Made by a program: the position numbers and the translations under genes. The notes under the pieces are model-generated. The model saw only the letters and a program-made list of their open reading frames with translations, searched no databases and was not told the DNA's origin. This document shows positions 15,662-24,629 of a stretch of DNA of 64,000 bases, piece by piece; within the stretch, counting starts at the first letter, position 1, and each line of letters begins with the position of its first letter. Source of the DNA: Peterkaempfera bronchialis (GTDB lineage: Bacteria > Actinomycetota > Actinomycetes > Streptomycetales > Streptomycetaceae); NCBI RefSeq assembly GCF_003258605.2, contig NZ_CP031264.1, positions 4,464,001 through 4,528,000 on the forward strand, read 5' to 3'.

Positions 15662-17005
15662 TCAGCCCAGGCCCTCGTCGCGCGCAAAGCCCGGCAGCCA
15701 CTCCAGCATCTCCCGGCGGAACGGCGCCTCCGCGCCCAGCTGGCAGAGCACCCCGATGGTGGAGAGCGTCACCCGGTGGATCAGCAGGTACGACGGCGGC
15801 AGATTGAGCTGCTTGCCCAGGTCATAGGCGGGGGAGCGCGGATCGGCGATCCGCGCAGCCTGGGTGCGCATCCAGGCCCGGGTGAAGGTGAAGCGGTCCT
15901 CGGCGGCCGGTTCGATCATCGGCATCAGATAGTCCAGCACCGCATCCGGGTCCAGCTCGATGGTCGGCTTGACGAAGCCCTCCTGGCGCAGCATCTCCAG
16001 CACCGCCCCGGCCTCCCCGGCCAGCGCCATCCGCAGCGCCGTGCCGACCGGCAGCGGCAGCCCCTCGGGCAGCCGGTCCACCGTCCCGAAGTCCATCACG
16101 CCCAGCAGCCACCCCTCCGGCGGGCCGTCGTCCTTGATCAGCCGGAAGTTGCCCGGGTGCGGGTCGGCGTGCAGCAGCCCGGTGCGGGCCGGACCGGCGA
16201 ACAGGAACCGCACCAGCAGCCAACCGGCCCGGTCGCGCTCCTCCCGGCTGCCCCGGGCGATGATCTCGGCCAGCGGCACCCCGTCCAGCCACTCGCTGAC
16301 CAGCACCTGGTCGGACTGGGCCACCACCGCCGGCACCCGGATGTCCGGGTCGCCCTCGAACTCCTCCGCGTGGGCCTGCTGCGCCTTGGCCTCCAGGGCG
16401 TAGTCCAGCTCCTCGGCCACCCGCTCCCGCAACTCGGCGATCAGCGGCTTGATGTCCAGTCCCGGGATCAGCGGGCCGATCAGCCGCGCCACCCGGGAGA
16501 GCTGGTTGAGGTCGGAGAGCAGCGCCTCACCGGCCCCCGGGTACTGGACCTTCACCGCCACCACACGGCCGTCCCGCCAGACCCCTCGGTGCACCTGCCC
16601 GATCGAGGCGGCTGCCGCCGGCCGGTCGTCGAACTCCAGGAAGTCATCCCGCCACCTCGCCCCCAGCCGCTCCGCCAGTACCGTGTGCACGGTCGCGGCG
16701 GGCATCGGCGGCGCGGCGTCCTGGAGCTTGGTCAGCGCTGCCCGGTACGGGCCGGCCACCTCCTCCGGAAGCGCCGCCTCGAAGACGGAGAGCACCTGCC
16801 CGAACTTCATCGCTCCGCCCTTCAGCTCCCCCAACACCTTGAAGAGCTGGTCGGCGGTGCGCTGCTGCATCTCGGCGGCGACCACATCGGCGGGCCGCCC
16901 GCCGATCCGCTTGCCCAGGCCGAGTGTGGCGCGACCGGCTATCCCCAGCGGCAGCGCGGCGAGCTTCGCGGTCCGCGTCACTGCCTTGCGTGGAAGATCG
17001 CTCAC
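15662..17005 (-). CDS. ABC1/UbiB-family atypical kinase (AarF-like)
   Basis: The 447-residue protein belongs to the ABC1 (UbiB/COQ8/ADCK) family of unorthodox kinases. Key motifs are GGAMKFGQ (KxGQ, about residue 67), AASIGQVHRG (Ala-rich loop), VAVKVQYPG (ATP-binding Lys), LHADPHPGNF (catalytic HxDxHPGN) and the metal-binding VMDFGTV. Members act in isoprenoid-quinone metabolism or membrane lipid homeostasis, usually as ATPases. GTG 17005 is supported by AGGGAGG 6 nt upstream; the longer frame to 17152 is not family-like. Confidence 0.9.
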   Translation of the reverse strand: MSDLPRKAVTRTAKLAALPLGIAGRATLGLGKRIGGRPADVVAAEMQQRTADQLFKVLGELKGGAMKFGQVLSVFEAALPEEVAGPYRAALTKLQDAAPPMPAATVHTVLAERLGARWRDDFLEFDDRPAAAASIGQVHRGVWRDGRVVAVKVQYPGAGEALLSDLNQLSRVARLIGPLIPGLDIKPLIAELRERVAEELDYALEAKAQQAHAEEFEGDPDIRVPAVVAQSDQVLVSEWLDGVPLAEIIARGSREERDRAGWLLVRFLFAGPARTGLLHADPHPGNFRLIKDDGPPEGWLLGVMDFGTVDRLPEGLPLPVGTALRMALAGEAGAVLEMLRQEGFVKPTIELDPDAVLDYLMPMIEPAAEDRFTFTRAWMRTQAARIADPRSPAYDLGKQLNLPPSYLLIHRVTLSTIGVLCQLGAEAPFRREMLEWLPGFARDEGLG

Positions 17006-17155
17006 ACTGGCCTCCCTGGTACCTGGCCGCCGGGGTCCCGCGCGGTCGCGAGGTGGCGGTCCCTCCGCCATTGTGCCCGCTGCCCCCACCGTTCCCGGCC
17101 GATCCCACGCGCCCCTGCGGGCAGACCGACCCCGGACATCCGACCCTGACATCGC

Positions 17156-18220
17156 CTAACCCCCGTACCAGGCACAGCCGCAGTCCGGGTGGAGCGGCAT
17201 CCGCAGCCGCCGCACCATGCCGTCCGCCGCAGACAGCTCCATCACCCCGTCCACACTGGGCGGCCGACCGCCGTCCAGCAGCATCAGCACATGCAGCGCC
17301 GCCAGACCCGCGACCGCTCCGGCCAGCGCGGTGTCGCAGGCGGGCGTACGGGCCCGGGCCGCCCCGTCCGAGCAGAGCTGGGCCACCAGCCGCACCCAGG
17401 CCGGGTCCCGGTCGCCCCGGTGCAGCGTCGCGCAGCCGCCGCAGGCGGCGGCCCCCGGCAGCACCAGCGGGCCGACCAGGCCCAGATGCTCCACCACGCA
17501 GGTGTAGAGGTGCGGCACCCCCGCCCGCATCAGCTGCCGCCCCTGCGCCGGGTCGGCGGCGAGCCCGGCCGTACCGTCGCGCGGTGCGACCACCACCAGC
17601 TGCGGCGTACCGGCCCTGGCCGCCGGAGCCGTACCGGCCCCGGCACGGCGCAGCGCCTCACGGGCCGCAGTGGTGCGCAGCCGGCCGACATCCTGCGGTG
17701 GGACGCCCGCAGGAGTGCAGTCGCCCGCCGCGACCCGCCCCCGGTCGACCACCTCGACCACCCCCACACCCGCCGCCGCCAGCAGCGCCGCCACCGCGGC
17801 GCCGACCCGGCCGGCGCCGCGCACCTGCACCGCCGCCGAGCCGCGCGCCGCCAGCAGCGCGGGCGCGGCGCCCGGCTCCGGATGCACCAGGGAGAGCGAG
17901 GCGAGGTCCGGAGCCAGCCGGCGGCGGTAGGGCGCGGGAAGGGGGCCGAGGGCCTGCTGGGCCCCGGCGTCGTCCAGCAGGCCCGCCCGGGCCAGCGACC
18001 CCAGCAGCTCCCGGGCCGGACCGCTGCCCACACCGAGCCGCTCGCCCTCCGCGAGCAACTGCTCGGTCTCCCGGCTGCCGTCCACCAGGTCGAGGAAGGC
18101 GCTCACCGCCGGCCGGACGCCGTCCAGCAGCACGGCGCGCTCCGCCACCGCGCCGAACTGCAGCACCTCGCGCTCCCGCCAGGTGCGGGGCAGTGCGGTC
18201 TTGAGCATCGGACGGGTCAT
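17156..18220 (-). CDS. ThiF/E1-like family protein, probably degenerate
   Basis: This 354-residue protein has a winged-helix-like N-terminal region (about 10-85) of the kind seen in ThiF-like precursor-binding proteins. A Rossmann segment (VQVRGAGRVGAAVAALLAAAGVGVVEVVDRG, about 155-185) follows, with the GxGRxG nucleotide loop of E1-type adenylyltransferases. A CGGC pair sits near residue 262. The usual E1 Arg/Asp catalytic set is not evident, so it may have lost adenylation activity. ATG 18220 is preceded by GGGGGAGA. Three CGGCCACTGATC-like repeats lie just upstream (18236-18276). Confidence 0.72.
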   Translation of the reverse strand: MTRPMLKTALPRTWREREVLQFGAVAERAVLLDGVRPAVSAFLDLVDGSRETEQLLAEGERLGVGSGPARELLGSLARAGLLDDAGAQQALGPLPAPYRRRLAPDLASLSLVHPEPGAAPALLAARGSAAVQVRGAGRVGAAVAALLAAAGVGVVEVVDRGRVAAGDCTPAGVPPQDVGRLRTTAAREALRRAGAGTAPAARAGTPQLVVVAPRDGTAGLAADPAQGRQLMRAGVPHLYTCVVEHLGLVGPLVLPGAAACGGCATLHRGDRDPAWVRLVAQLCSDGAARARTPACDTALAGAVAGLAALHVLMLLDGGRPPSVDGVMELSAADGMVRRLRMPLHPDCGCAWYGG

Positions 18221-18440
18221 CCCGGTCTCCCCCTTCGGCCACTGATCCCTTCGGCCACTGATCTTCGGCCACTGACGGCAGCATGCGGCGAGGCGGGCGG
18301 AAGGGGAAAGCCGGTCGTCCACAGCCCACGGAGATCATCCGATCGTCTTCTTGCGGCCTGTGGACAACCGTGTCCTGCCCGAGACCGGATTCCGGCCGGG
18401 ACAGGGGACTTCTGCACCCCCAGCAGGTAACGTCGTCGCC

Positions 18441-19088
18441 GTGGCAGCCGAACGGGACTCCCATTCTGCGACGCCGCGTCGGCGTGCCCCCGACGGACCG
18501 GCGCAGCCGTCCGATGTCGAGGTGCGCCGCAGTGCCCGCCGTCGGCGCACCGTCTCCGCCTACCGCGAGGGCGACCGCACCGTCGTCCTGATCCCGGCCC
18601 GGATGTCGGCTGCGGAGGAGCGGCGCTGGGTGGCGCTGATGCTGGACAAGCTCGCGGCCCAGGAGAGCAGGCGCGCACTGGGCGACGACGCCCTCGCGGC
18701 CCGCGCCGGCGAGCTGTCCGACCGGTACCTCGGCGGCAGGGCGGTGCCCGACCGGGTCCGCTGGGTCACCAACCAGAACACCCGCTGGGGCTCCTGCACC
18801 CCCGCCGAGCGCTCCATCCGGCTCTCTCACCGGTTGCAGGGCATGCCCGAGTACGTCGTCGACTACGTCCTGCTGCATGAGCTGGCCCATCTGCTGGTGC
18901 CCGACCACGGCCCCCGCTTCTGGGCCCTGCTGGACGCCTATCCGCGTACCGAGCGGGCGCGCGGCTATCTGGAGGGGGTGGTCGCCGCCGCCCGGCTGCC
19001 CCATCTGCCGGGAGAGCGGGGCGGCGAGGCGGGGCCGTCGGACCTCGCACGGCACGACGACCCCGCGCAGCACGACGACTGCGTCTGA
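18441..19088 (+). CDS. YgjP/DUF45-type zinc metallopeptidase
   Basis: The 215-residue protein has the zincin core LLHELAHLLVPDHGPRFW (HExxH plus downstream His, about residues 148-165). It is preceded by RWGSCTPAERSIRLSHRL, the conserved lead-in of the M48-like YgjP family (COG1451). Substrates of this family are unknown. GTG 18441 precedes the basic N-terminus; a longer frame from 18351 exists but begins in non-conserved sequence. No signal peptide is seen, so it is probably cytosolic. Confidence 0.83.
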   Translation: MAAERDSHSATPRRRAPDGPAQPSDVEVRRSARRRRTVSAYREGDRTVVLIPARMSAAEERRWVALMLDKLAAQESRRALGDDALAARAGELSDRYLGGRAVPDRVRWVTNQNTRWGSCTPAERSIRLSHRLQGMPEYVVDYVLLHELAHLLVPDHGPRFWALLDAYPRTERARGYLEGVVAAARLPHLPGERGGEAGPSDLARHDDPAQHDDCV

Positions 19089-19089
19089 C

Positions 19090-19143
19090 CGGCCGCAGCC
19101 CCCGCAGCGCGCTCCGCTGCGGAGGCTGCGAGGGCTGCGGCCG
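19090..19143. terminator. Bidirectional terminator hairpin
   Basis: CGGCCGCAGCCC (near 19090-19101) pairs exactly with GGGCTGCGGCCG (19132-19143), with a further CCGCAGCG/CGCTGCGG stem inside. It separates the convergent metallopeptidase and NUDIX genes. Confidence 0.65.
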
Positions 19144-19153
19144 ATGCCCCGCC

Positions 19154-19729
19154 TCAGCCGGTGGTCCGCCGGGCCAGCGCCACCAGTTCCCGTACCGAAC
19201 GATCCGTCAGCTCCGGCAGCGCCCCATAGCCGAACCAGCGCAGATCCAGCGACTCCTCGCTGATCGACGCCTCCGCACCGGCCGGGGCCAGCGCGACATA
19301 CTGCACATCCAGATGGACGTTCTCCGGCCGGCCACGGCCGGTGCAGCGCACCCGGTGCCGGTCCAGCCGCACCGGAATCGGCCCGCCGCCGCCGTCCCCC
19401 AGCAGCCGCAGCCCCGGGATGCCGGACTCCTCGGTGGCCTCCCGCAGCGCCGCCGCCGCCAGCGTGCCGTCCTCCGGCTCGCAGTGGCCGCCCATCTGGA
19501 GCCAGCGGCCCACCTTGGGGTGCAGGGTGAGCAGCACCCGCCCCTGGACCGGGTCCACCACCACGGCGCTGGCGGTGAGGTGCGCGGGCAGGCAGGACCG
19601 CCAGAGGCCGTCCCGATGGGAGACCAGATGGTCCAGGTAGTCCAGCCGCAGCTGCTCCTGCGCGCCGTCGGGCGCGTCCGGCGCCGTCCAGTCCTTCAGC
19701 ACCCGTACGGCGTCGTCGTGCAGCGTCAT
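19154..19729 (-). CDS. NUDIX hydrolase
   Basis: A 191-residue Nudix enzyme with a box in GGHCEPEDGTLAAAALREATEESG (about 81-104; close to GX5EX7REUXEEXGU with one extra residue). Nudix proteins hydrolyse nucleoside diphosphates linked to another moiety; the substrate here is unknown. Its ATG overlaps the stop of the upstream zincin-like gene (ATGA), so the two are likely co-translated. The open frame upstream of ATG 19729 is antisense-like noise from the neighbour. Confidence 0.88.
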   Translation of the reverse strand: MTLHDDAVRVLKDWTAPDAPDGAQEQLRLDYLDHLVSHRDGLWRSCLPAHLTASAVVVDPVQGRVLLTLHPKVGRWLQMGGHCEPEDGTLAAAALREATEESGIPGLRLLGDGGGGPIPVRLDRHRVRCTGRGRPENVHLDVQYVALAPAGAEASISEESLDLRWFGYGALPELTDRSVRELVALARRTTG

Positions 19730-21258
19730 GCGGTGGGCTCGCCCTTTCCCTTGCCGTCCTGCCCCTTGCCGTCCTGCCCCGTGCCGTCCGTCCCGTCGCC
19801 CTCGCTGCCGTCGGACCCCTTCTCCAGGTCGGAGAAGTCGAACCCGCTCATATCCAGCTCCTCGCGGTGGACAAAGCCGTCCGGGTCGTCCAGGTCGGAC
19901 GCGGTGGGCAGCATGTCCGGGTGGCTCCAGAGCGCGTCCCGCCCCTCCAGACCCCGGGCGTCCGCCAGCGACGCCCACAGCCGGGAGGCGTCCCGCAGCC
20001 GGCGCGGCCGCAGCTCCAGGCCCACCAGGGTGGCGAAGGTCTGCTCGGCCGGGCCGCCGGTCGCCCGGCGGCGGCGCAGCGTCTCGCGCAGCCCGGCGGC
20101 GTGCGGCAGATGCGGTGCGGCCGCGGCGTGCACCACCGCGTCCACCCAGCCCTCCACCAGCGCCAGCGCGGTCTCCAGCCTGGCCAGCGCGGCCTTCTGC
20201 GCGGGGCTGTCCTCCGGCTGGAAGACCCCGCCCTGAAGCGCCTCCTGCAATGCCTCGGGATTGGCCGGATCCAGCTGGCCGACCATGTCCTCCAGCCGCG
20301 CGGTGTCCACCTTGATGCCCCGGGCGTAGGACTCCACGGCGCCGAACAGGTGCTGCCGCAGCCATGGCACATGGGCGAAGAGCCGCTGGTGGGCGGCCTC
20401 GCGCAGGGCCAGGTAGAGCCGGACCTCCTCGGCCGGGATGTCCAGCCCGGCGCCGAACCGCTCGATGTTCTGCGGCAGCAGCGCCGCCTGCCGGGCCGGG
20501 CCCAGCGGCAGGCCGACATCGGCCGAGCCGACCACCTCGCCCGCCAGCGCGCCCAGCGCCTGTCCCAGCTGGGTGCCGAACATGGCGCCGCCCATGCTGC
20601 GCATCACGCCCAGCAGCGGGCCCGCCATGGCCTGCATCTCCTCCGGGACCACGCCGCCCATGGCGCCCGCCACCTGCTCGGCGACCGGGTCCACCAGGTC
20701 CTTCCAGACCGGGATGGTGGCCTCGATCCACTCCGCCCGGCTCCAGGCCACGGCGGTCCCCGCACCGGAGGGGAAGTCGGTCACCGAGTCCAGCCAGAGG
20801 TCGGCCAGCCGGACCGCCTCCGCCACGGCGGCCTTCTCGCCGCTGCTCACCGAGCGGTCCTTGCCGCCGCCCTCGGCGTCCCCGGTGACCACGGTCTGCC
20901 GGGCGATGTCCTTGGCCAGGTCCCAGTTGACCGGGCCGCCCTCGAAGGAGAGCATCTGGCCGAGCTGCTGGAAGGCGGCGCCGAGGTCCGCCGGGTTGAA
21001 GGCGCCGCCGAGCATCGCCGCGAAGGGGTTGTCGGCCGAGCCGGCGCCCTGGGCGCCCCCCATGCCGAACATGCCACCGAACGGGTTGCCGCCGAAGCCG
21101 AAGGGGTTGGGGGTGCCGCCGGAGCCCTGCCCCGAGCCGCCCGAGCCGCCCTTGCCACCGGAGCCCTGACCGGAGCCGGACCCCTCGCCGCCCTTGCCGG
21201 GCTTTCCGTCCTCGGGCTCCTCAGGGGGGACACCGAATCCGAAGGGGATGTCGCTCAC
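19726..21258 (-). CDS. Zincin-like DUF2342-family protein
   Basis: This 510-residue protein belongs to the actinobacterial DUF2342/Zincin_2 family of predicted zinc-dependent proteases. An N-terminal Gly/Ser/Gln-rich linker (about 18-65) leads into an Ala-rich helical domain. The segment LREAAHQRLFAHVPWL (about 280-295) aligns with the family's HExxH-like position but reads EAAHQ without the first His, so activity is uncertain. GTG 21258 has GAGGA 5 nt upstream and gives the usual SDIPFGFG start. The earlier GTG 21285 lacks a ribosome binding site. It is divergent from the SDR gene. Confidence 0.8.
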   Translation of the reverse strand: MSDIPFGFGVPPEEPEDGKPGKGGEGSGSGQGSGGKGGSGGSGQGSGGTPNPFGFGGNPFGGMFGMGGAQGAGSADNPFAAMLGGAFNPADLGAAFQQLGQMLSFEGGPVNWDLAKDIARQTVVTGDAEGGGKDRSVSSGEKAAVAEAVRLADLWLDSVTDFPSGAGTAVAWSRAEWIEATIPVWKDLVDPVAEQVAGAMGGVVPEEMQAMAGPLLGVMRSMGGAMFGTQLGQALGALAGEVVGSADVGLPLGPARQAALLPQNIERFGAGLDIPAEEVRLYLALREAAHQRLFAHVPWLRQHLFGAVESYARGIKVDTARLEDMVGQLDPANPEALQEALQGGVFQPEDSPAQKAALARLETALALVEGWVDAVVHAAAAPHLPHAAGLRETLRRRRATGGPAEQTFATLVGLELRPRRLRDASRLWASLADARGLEGRDALWSHPDMLPTASDLDDPDGFVHREELDMSGFDFSDLEKGSDGSEGDGTDGTGQDGKGQDGKGKGEPTA

Positions 21259-21461
21259 GAGTTCCTCGATCTCGTCGGCCGTCACTGGGTGCTGTGGCGG
21301 GCGTCTGAACCCGTCCGAGGTCGAGCGGGCCCGGTCGCGGTGCGGACGGCCTCTCGGCGGCCCACCCGTGCCGGGTGCACCGCCATGCCCTCGCCTCGGG
21401 CAGGATGGTCGGTACGTGGCACACGTACGTACGCAACAAAACTAACCGTGGAGGATGGCCG

Positions 21462-22640
21462 GTGAGTTCCCCGCCTTCGGACGTTCGCTCTGGGCTGACC
21501 GGGGACGGGGAAGGCTCCGCCGCCCCGTCCGAGGAACCCGGCCGCGAAGCCCGCCCGGCCGCCGTCGCGGTGCCGTACGACGGCAGACCTCTGGTGGTCG
21601 CCGTGACCGGCGCCGCCGCCGGTCTCGGCCGGCTGCTGGCCGCCCGGCTGGTGGACTCGCCGGGGGTGCGCCGGGTGCTGGCCATCGACGAGCGCCGGGG
21701 CGATGTGCCCGGGGTGCACTGGCGGGTGCTGGACGTCCGCGACCCGGCCGTCTCGACCCGGCTGCGCGGCGTCGACGTGGTGGTCCATCTCGCCCTGGAC
21801 CTCGGCATGGAGTCCGACCCCAGGGCCCGCTCCGCCTACAACGTGCGCGGCACCCAGACGGTACTGACCGCTGCCGCCGCCGCCGGGGTGCACCGGGTGG
21901 TGCTCTGCACCTCCGCGATGGTCTACGGCGCGCTGCCGGACAACGAGGTGCCGCTCGCCGAGGACGCCGAGCTGCGGGCCACCGAGGAGGCGTCGCTGGT
22001 CGGCGACCTGCTGGAGGTGGAGCGGCTGGGCCGACGCGCCCCGCGTGCCCACCCGGGCCTCAATGTCACCGTGCTGCGCCCGGCGGTGGTGGTCGGCCCC
22101 GGCGTGGACACCGTGCTCACCCGGCACTTCGAGGCGCCCCGGCTGCTGGTGGTCTCCGGCTCCCGGCCGTGCTGGCAGTTCTGCCATGTCGACGACCTGG
22201 CGTCGGCGCTGGAGTACGCCGTCCTCGGCAAGGTCGAGGGCGAGGTCACGGTGGGCTGCGACGGCTGGCTGGAGCAGGAGGAGGTGGAGCAGCTGTCCGG
22301 CATCCGCCGGATGGAGCTGCCCGCCTCGCTGGCGCTGGGCACCGCCGCCCGGCTGCACCGGCTGGGCCTCACCCCGGCACCGGCCGGGGACCTGGCGTAC
22401 ACCATGTACCCCTGGGTGGTGTCCGGCAGCCGGCTGCACGAGGCGGGCTGGCGCCCCGCCCACTCCAATGAGGAGGTGCTGGCCGAGCTGCTCGCCCAGG
22501 TGCAGGGCAACCACGCGGTGGCCGGCCGCCGCCTCGGCGGCAAGGACGCCGCCACCACGCTGGGCGCTGCCGGGGCCACGGTCGCCCTGGTGGGCACCGC
22601 CGCACTGGTCCGCCGGGCCCGCAGGCGGCGACGCGCCTGA
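21462..22640 (+). CDS. SDR-family NAD-dependent epimerase/reductase
   Basis: The 392-residue extended short-chain dehydrogenase/reductase has the NAD-binding TGAAAGLGRLLAARL (about 48-62), the DVR turn, VHLALDL, and STS-like CTSAMVYG with the catalytic Tyr in MVYGALPDN. The usual YxxxK Lys is not obvious. The C-terminus ends in a hydrophobic stretch (about 360-385: TTLGAAGATVALVGTAALV) followed by an RRARRRRR cluster, which suggests a membrane tail anchor. GTG 21462 is preceded by GGAGGATG. The substrate is unknown. Confidence 0.82.
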   Translation: MSSPPSDVRSGLTGDGEGSAAPSEEPGREARPAAVAVPYDGRPLVVAVTGAAAGLGRLLAARLVDSPGVRRVLAIDERRGDVPGVHWRVLDVRDPAVSTRLRGVDVVVHLALDLGMESDPRARSAYNVRGTQTVLTAAAAAGVHRVVLCTSAMVYGALPDNEVPLAEDAELRATEEASLVGDLLEVERLGRRAPRAHPGLNVTVLRPAVVVGPGVDTVLTRHFEAPRLLVVSGSRPCWQFCHVDDLASALEYAVLGKVEGEVTVGCDGWLEQEEVEQLSGIRRMELPASLALGTAARLHRLGLTPAPAGDLAYTMYPWVVSGSRLHEAGWRPAHSNEEVLAELLAQVQGNHAVAGRRLGGKDAATTLGAAGATVALVGTAALVRRARRRRRA

Positions 22641-22685
22641 TCCGGGGCCGGATCGTCCCGGGGCGGGTCGCACAGAGGACGTATC

Positions 22686-23129
22686 GTGGCTCTCATGCCG
22701 GAGATCTCCGACCCCATCCGCCTGCTCGCGATCCGCGACACCCCCCTCTCGCTGGACGAGGTGTACGCGGCGGTGGGCGACCCCGCGGCCGGCGGCACCG
22801 CCGTCTTCGTGGGGACCGTCCGCGACCACGACGGCGGCCGGTCGGTGACCTCCCTGGCGTACAGCGCCCACCCCTCCGCCGAGCGGGAGCTGCGCCGGGT
22901 CGCGGAGAAGGTGGTTGCCGACTTCCCGGTCCTGGGGCTGGCCGCCGTCCACCGGGTGGGCGACCTCGCGGTCACCGACACGGCAGTGATCGTCGCCGTC
23001 TCCTGCCCGCACCGGGCCGAAGCCTTCGCGGCCTGCCGGCAGCTGGTCGACGAGCTCAAACACGAGGTGCCGATCTGGAAGCACCAGGTGTTCACGGACG
23101 GCGAGGAGGAGTGGGTCGGCGCCTGCTGA
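22686..23129 (+). CDS. moaE: Molybdopterin synthase catalytic subunit MoaE
   Basis: The 147-residue protein transfers sulfur from MoaD thiocarboxylate to precursor Z in molybdenum-cofactor synthesis. Family features are GGTAVFVGTVRDHDGG, the substrate-contacting AVHRVGDLAVTD, the HRAEAF helix and the C-terminal KHEVPIWKHQVFTDG with conserved lysines. GTG 22686 (AGAGGA upstream) and ATG 22695 are both possible. No other moa gene is nearby, as in S. coelicolor. It follows the SDR gene by 45 bp. Confidence 0.9.
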   Translation: MALMPEISDPIRLLAIRDTPLSLDEVYAAVGDPAAGGTAVFVGTVRDHDGGRSVTSLAYSAHPSAERELRRVAEKVVADFPVLGLAAVHRVGDLAVTDTAVIVAVSCPHRAEAFAACRQLVDELKHEVPIWKHQVFTDGEEEWVGAC

Positions 23130-23140
23130 CCCCCCTGCAC

Positions 23141-23159
23141 CGGCCCCGCCCGGGGGCCG
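23141..23159. terminator. Short GC-rich hairpin after moaE
   Basis: CGGCCCC (23141-23147) pairs with GGGGCCG (23153-23159) around GCCCG just after the moaE stop. There is no T-tract, so it is a weak terminator candidate. Confidence 0.35.
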
Positions 23160-23256
23160 TCACCCGTCCGGGCGAACGACGAGACCGGGGCGCCCGCAGC
23201 GCCGACCGGACCAGTGGATAATCTGCTCATAGGCATCATGAGCTGGGAGTACGGGT

Positions 23257-23439
23257 ATGGGCGCGCTCGCCTGGTTGGTCATTCCGGTCATCGCGGTGCT
23301 GGTCGCCGCCGTCTGGGCCGCCTGGGCCGCCCGGCCCCCCAAGGCGACCGCTGACGGAGCCTCACTCGCCGACTACGAGCGGTTCCGCGCGGCCCTGGAA
23401 CGCAGCACCACCCCCGCCGGGCCCGCCGAGCGCCGCTGA
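23257..23439 (+). CDS. Small single-pass membrane protein
   Basis: A 60-residue protein with one N-terminal membrane helix (LAWLVIPVIAVLVAAVWAAW, about 4-23) and a short charged tail (LADYERFRAALER). ATG 23257 follows GGGAG. Third-position GC is high and the gene sits in a conserved stretch just before the Lon-like protease, so I consider it real. Its function is unknown. Confidence 0.68.
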   Translation: MGALAWLVIPVIAVLVAAVWAAWAARPPKATADGASLADYERFRAALERSTTPAGPAERR

Positions 23440-23498
23440 CACCGGGCTGTGACCGGGCCGGGACGCGCAGGCCCGTTCCCGTCCCGTACTGTCGTGGC

Positions 23499-24563
23499 AT
23501 GCCACGCCGCTCTGCGACGATGCTCGCCGCCACACTGCTGCTGATAGCGATGCTGTGCGCCTCCGTGCTGCCGATCATGAAGGTCCCGTACGCGGAGATG
23601 AGCCCCGGCCCCACCTACAACACGCTGGGGCAGCAGAACGGCAAAGCGGTGATCAGCATCACCGGGCGGCAGACCTATCCGACCACCGGCCACCTCAATA
23701 TGACCACCGTCCAGGTCACCAGCGCCGACTACCAGCCGAGCCTGGTCTCCGTCGTGATCGGCTGGCTGCGCGACGACGTCACCGTGGTCCCGCACGACAA
23801 CCTCTACCCGAACCACCAGTCCGAGGAGGAGGCGGAGCAGCAGAACGCCGAGGAGTTCGCCTCCTCCCAGGACAGCGCCAAGACGGCCGCGCTGCGCGAA
23901 CTCGGCTACAAGATCGCCACCAATGTGATCGTGGACTCCGTGATCGCGGGCTCGCCCTCGCAGGGCAAGCTGCACGCCGGAGACGTCATCAAGGCCGTGG
24001 ACGACACCGTGATCACCGAGCCGGACCAGGTCGCCGAGGTGGTCTCCAAGCTCAAGTCGGGTCAGCAGGTGGTCTTCACCGTGGTACCCGACGGCAAGCC
24101 GGCCGGCGACGCCAAGAAGGTGACCATCACCACCGTCAAGGCGCCGGACGGCAACCGGGCGATGGTCGGCATCCAGCCCGGCACCCGGAACATCCTCCCG
24201 TTCACCATCGACATCGGCCTCCAGGACGTCGGCGGCCCCAGCGCCGGGCTGATGTTCTCGCTGGGCATCATCGACAAGCTGAAGCCCACCGACATCACCG
24301 GCGGCAAGTTCATCGCGGGCACCGGCACCATCAGCGACACCGGCCAGGTCGGCCCGATCGGCGGGATCGCCATGAAGACCATCGCCGCCCGCAACGCCGG
24401 GGCGCAGTACTTCCTCACCCCGGCCGACAACTGCGCGGAGGCCGCCAAGGACACCCCCGGCGGCCTCACGCTGGTGAAGGTGAAGACCCTGGACAGCGCG
24501 CTCAAGGCACTGGACGCCATCCGGGCCGGCGACACCTCCGCGCTGCCGTCCTGCACCAGGTGA
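23499..24563 (+). CDS. PDZ and Lon-like (YlbL-type) membrane serine protease
   Basis: The 354-residue protein has an N-terminal membrane anchor (about 7-25), a PDZ domain (about 150-215: GSPSQGKLHAGDVIKAVDD) and a C-terminal Lon-type S16 protease domain. The domain contains the catalytic Ser in GGPSAGLMF (about 250) and Lys in GGIAMKTIAA (about 293), the Ser-Lys dyad seen in B. subtilis YlbL. It probably degrades envelope or membrane proteins facing the outside. The start ATG is at the edge of the membrane segment. It converges with the next gene, with a repeated GGGTCCGCCGGGTC motif between them. Confidence 0.88.
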   Translation: MPRRSATMLAATLLLIAMLCASVLPIMKVPYAEMSPGPTYNTLGQQNGKAVISITGRQTYPTTGHLNMTTVQVTSADYQPSLVSVVIGWLRDDVTVVPHDNLYPNHQSEEEAEQQNAEEFASSQDSAKTAALRELGYKIATNVIVDSVIAGSPSQGKLHAGDVIKAVDDTVITEPDQVAEVVSKLKSGQQVVFTVVPDGKPAGDAKKVTITTVKAPDGNRAMVGIQPGTRNILPFTIDIGLQDVGGPSAGLMFSLGIIDKLKPTDITGGKFIAGTGTISDTGQVGPIGGIAMKTIAARNAGAQYFLTPADNCAEAAKDTPGGLTLVKVKTLDSALKALDAIRAGDTSALPSCTR

Positions 24564-24587
24564 CCGGCCCATAGCGGAGCCGGGTCC

Positions 24588-24629
24588 ACTGGGTCCGCCG
24601 GGTCCACTCGGTACTGGGTCCGCCGGGTC
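24588..24629 (+). repeat. 17-bp direct repeat between convergent genes
   Basis: ACTGGGTCCGCCGGGTC occurs at 24588-24604 and 24613-24629 (25-bp spacing), the second copy running into the stop of the minus-strand gene. No function is evident. Confidence 0.6.

Noticed and set aside
18367-18395. GGAAT...GTT on the minus strand upstream of the ThiF-like gene
   Set aside because: The spacing is 20 bases, outside the 18-19 accepted for SigR promoters.
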